From positions 1-7,725 of the forward strand of contig CAAFMM010000160.1 in assembly GCA_900764025.1 (NCBI GenBank): a DNA stretch of 7,725 nucleotides, written 5' to 3'. Position 1 is the first letter of the stretch, and the number at the start of each line of letters is the position of its first letter. Position numbers and translations under genes: made by a program. The notes under the pieces are model-generated. The model saw only the letters and a list, made by a program, of their open reading frames with translations. It made no database searches and was not told where the DNA came from. The DNA is from an uncultured Collinsella sp. (GTDB lineage: Bacteria; Actinomycetota; Coriobacteriia; Coriobacteriales; Coriobacteriaceae). Positions 5,956-7,725 of this stretch are shown here, piece by piece.

Positions 5956-6872
5956 TGGGATTCTTCGATGCTCTCTCGCGCGGACTTGAGCGCAGCCGCG
6001 AGGCCCTCAACGAGGTCTTCTACTTTGGCGGCGAGGTCGACGAGGATTTTTGGGAGGACCTGGAGGACACCCTCGTCATGGGTGACATGGGCGCCGAGGT
6101 CGCTATCAAGGTCTCCGATGACCTGCGCGATGCCGCGGCCAAGAAGAACCTCAAGACCGCTCCGCAGCTTCGCCGTGCCCTGGCCGAGCAGCTTGAGCAG
6201 CACTTTGTGCCCATCGAGCGAGATCCGTGTTCCGATACGCCGAGCTGCGTGCTGTTTGTGGGCATTAACGGTGCCGGCAAGACCACGACGGTCGGTAAGA
6301 TCGCGAGCGCCATGGCTGCCCGCGGCAAGAACGTGGTGATCGGTTCGGCCGACACCTTCCGCGCCGCCGCCATCGAGCAGCTCGATGTGTGGGGGCAGCG
6401 TGCCGGCGTACCGGTTATCAAGCGTGACCGCGGCTCCGATCCGGCGAGCGTGTGCTATGACGTGCTCGACGAGGCCGATAAGCGCGGCAGTGACCTGGTG
6501 CTCATCGATACCGCCGGCCGTCTGCACACGAGCCCTGAGCTCATGCGCGAGCTCGCCAAGGTGGTCAATGTGACCCGTAAGCGCGCCGCCAATATGGCCG
6601 CCGGTCCCATGCCGGTTTCGGTCGTGCTTGTGATTGACGCCGCGACGGGCCAAAACGGTCTGAACCAGGCGCTCGAGTTTAACGAGGCGCTGGGCCTGGA
6701 CGGTATTATCATGACTAAGCTCGACGGCACGGCTAAGGGCGGTATCGCCATGGCCGTGGCCGAGAAACTCAAGCTCCCGATCCTGCGCGTGGGCGTGGGT
6801 GAGCAGGTCGATGACCTGCAGGAGTTCAATGCCAAAGATTTCTGCCGCGCCCTGGTGGGCGAGTCCAATTAA
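5955..6872 (+). CDS. ftsY: Signal recognition particle receptor FtsY
   Basis: Encodes a 305-residue SRP-family GTPase that receives SRP-bound ribosomes at the inner face of the membrane. The N-terminus (MGFFDALSRGLERSREALN) is an amphipathic membrane-targeting helix, directly followed by the N domain (about 25-90). This is the short form, without the long acidic A domain of E. coli FtsY. The G domain shows G1 GINGAGKTTT (103-112), the SADTFRAAAIEQL segment, G3 DTAGR (185-189), G4 TKLDG (254-258) and the closing VGVGEQVDDLQEF. FtsY rather than Ffh is shown by TAKGG after G4, the DTFRAAA segment and the lack of an M domain. The ATG overlaps the smc stop by one base. A weak GGAAAGG at 5935-5941 lies 13 bases upstream, so re-initiation by ribosomes finishing smc is likely. 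ffh, its partner, follows ten bases downstream. Confidence 0.97.
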   Translation: MGFFDALSRGLERSREALNEVFYFGGEVDEDFWEDLEDTLVMGDMGAEVAIKVSDDLRDAAAKKNLKTAPQLRRALAEQLEQHFVPIERDPCSDTPSCVLFVGINGAGKTTTVGKIASAMAARGKNVVIGSADTFRAAAIEQLDVWGQRAGVPVIKRDRGSDPASVCYDVLDEADKRGSDLVLIDTAGRLHTSPELMRELAKVVNVTRKRAANMAAGPMPVSVVLVIDAATGQNGLNQALEFNEALGLDGIIMTKLDGTAKGGIAMAVAEKLKLPILRVGVGEQVDDLQEFNAKDFCRALVGESN

Positions 6873-6882
6873 GGAGTGACTA

Positions 6883-7725
6883 GTGTTTGATTCCCTGAGC
6901 GATCGCCTCAACGACACATTTGACCGCCTGCGCGGCAAGGGTAAGCTGACCGAGGCCGATATCACCTCTGCCATGCGCGACATTCGCATGGCGTTGCTCG
7001 AGGCCGACGTCAACTTTAAGGTCGTCAAGGAGTTTGTCGCCAAGACCAAGGAGCGCTGCATGACCGCCGAGGTCATGGAGTCGCTGTCACCGGCGCAAAA
7101 CGTCGTCAAGATCGTGCTCGACGAGCTCACCGAGATGCTCGGTTCCACCGAGAGCAAGCTCGTCTTTAGCAACCGCATCCCCAATGTCATCATGCTCGTG
7201 GGCCTGCAGGGCTCCGGTAAGACTACGGCAGCCGTAAAGCTGGCTTATCTGCTCAAGAAGCAGGGTCGCTCACCGCTACTCGCCGCGTGCGACGTCTATC
7301 GTCCAGCCGCTGCCGACCAGCTGGCCACGCTTGGCGGAGAGATCGGCGTGCCGGTCTTCCGCGGTGACGGCGAGCACCCGGTCGATATCGCCAAGGGCGC
7401 CATCCAGGAGGCCGTCGACCACCTGCGCGACGTGGTCATCGTCGATACCGCCGGTCGTCTGCAGATCGACGAGCAGATGATGCAGGAGGCCGTGGACATC
7501 AAGAAGGCCGTCAAGCCCGATCAGGTGCTGATGGTCGTCGATGCCATGACCGGCCAGGATATTGTCAACGTCGTCTCGACCTTCGCCGAGCGCACCGACT
7601 TTGACGGCGTGATCATCTCCAAGCTCGACGGCGATGCCCGTGGCGGCGGCGCGCTTTCCGTGCGCCAGGTGACCGGCAAGCCCATCAAGTTCGTGAGCAT
7701 GGGCGAGAAGCCCGATTCGCTGGAG
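6883..7725 (+). CDS. ffh: Signal recognition particle protein Ffh (5' part, runs off the window)
   Basis: The open frame continues to the last base, giving 281 codons of a protein that normally has about 450-500 residues. Ffh binds 4.5S RNA and signal peptides and docks on FtsY. The N domain (about 1-95) contains LTEADITSAMRDIRMALLEADVN. The G domain has G1 GLQGSGKTT (107-115), ACDVYRPAAADQL, G3 DTAGR (188-192), the TGQD segment, G4 SKLDGDARGG (246-255) and the closing GEKPDSLE, where the window ends. DARGG after G4 separates Ffh from FtsY. The methionine-rich M domain lies beyond the window. The GTG start is supported by AAGGAG at 6871-6876, six bases upstream, which overlaps the ftsY stop codon. 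The absence of ylxM between ftsY and ffh differs from the common Firmicutes order. Confidence 0.97.
   Translation, partial: MFDSLSDRLNDTFDRLRGKGKLTEADITSAMRDIRMALLEADVNFKVVKEFVAKTKERCMTAEVMESLSPAQNVVKIVLDELTEMLGSTESKLVFSNRIPNVIMLVGLQGSGKTTAAVKLAYLLKKQGRSPLLAACDVYRPAAADQLATLGGEIGVPVFRGDGEHPVDIAKGAIQEAVDHLRDVVIVDTAGRLQIDEQMMQEAVDIKKAVKPDQVLMVVDAMTGQDIVNVVSTFAERTDFDGVIISKLDGDARGGGALSVRQVTGKPIKFVSMGEKPDSLE

Noticed and set aside
5868..7193. A 441-codon open frame on the minus strand over smc, ftsY and ffh
   Set aside because: It is antisense to three clear genes with intact motifs. It is a by-product of codon bias in GC-rich DNA, with no recognisable domain.

Overview
This is an ordinary housekeeping stretch of a moderately high-GC bacterial chromosome, with every gene on the + strand. 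In order it holds rpmF (zinc-ribbon ribosomal protein L32), plsX (phosphate acyltransferase), acpP (acyl carrier protein), rnc (RNase III), smc (chromosome condensation ATPase), ftsY (SRP receptor) and the first 281 codons of ffh (SRP GTPase). The proteins and codon use look like an anaerobic actinobacterium of the Coriobacteriia, probably Collinsella or a close relative. That assignment is inference from overall familiarity. No 16S rRNA or other lineage marker is present.

Layout: rpmF (37-216) is followed by an 87-base gap holding a -10-like box, a small hairpin and a strong hairpin with a T-run directly before the plsX ribosome binding site. plsX (304-1323) is followed by a 113-base gap with the same plan: a -10-like box, a perfect GC-rich palindrome with a T-run, then the acpP ribosome binding site. 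From acpP onward the genes are tightly packed (gaps of 3, 10, -1 and 10 bases) and look like one operon, acpP-rnc-smc-ftsY-ffh, with start codons ATG, TTG, GTG, ATG and GTG. No stretch longer than 300 bases lacks a gene.

How the genes relate: PlsX and ACP serve membrane phospholipid synthesis (acyl-ACP to acyl-phosphate). RNase III processes rRNA and structured RNA. SMC organises the chromosome. FtsY and Ffh are partner GTPases that deliver nascent membrane proteins to the translocon. The order joins two widely conserved neighbourhoods (rpmF-plsX and acpP-rnc-smc-ftsY-ffh). The fab genes often found between plsX and acpP, and the ylxM often found between ftsY and ffh, are absent here.

I found no mobile element, CRISPR array, tRNA, rRNA or novel multi-gene system. 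The points most worth a second look are residue-level: RNase III has Asn120 where the family has a metal-binding Asp, ACP has an Asn-Ser-Leu motif instead of Asp-Ser-Leu with other recognition-helix changes, and PlsX departs from consensus at several signature positions. The two hairpin leaders before plsX and acpP are the main regulatory observation.
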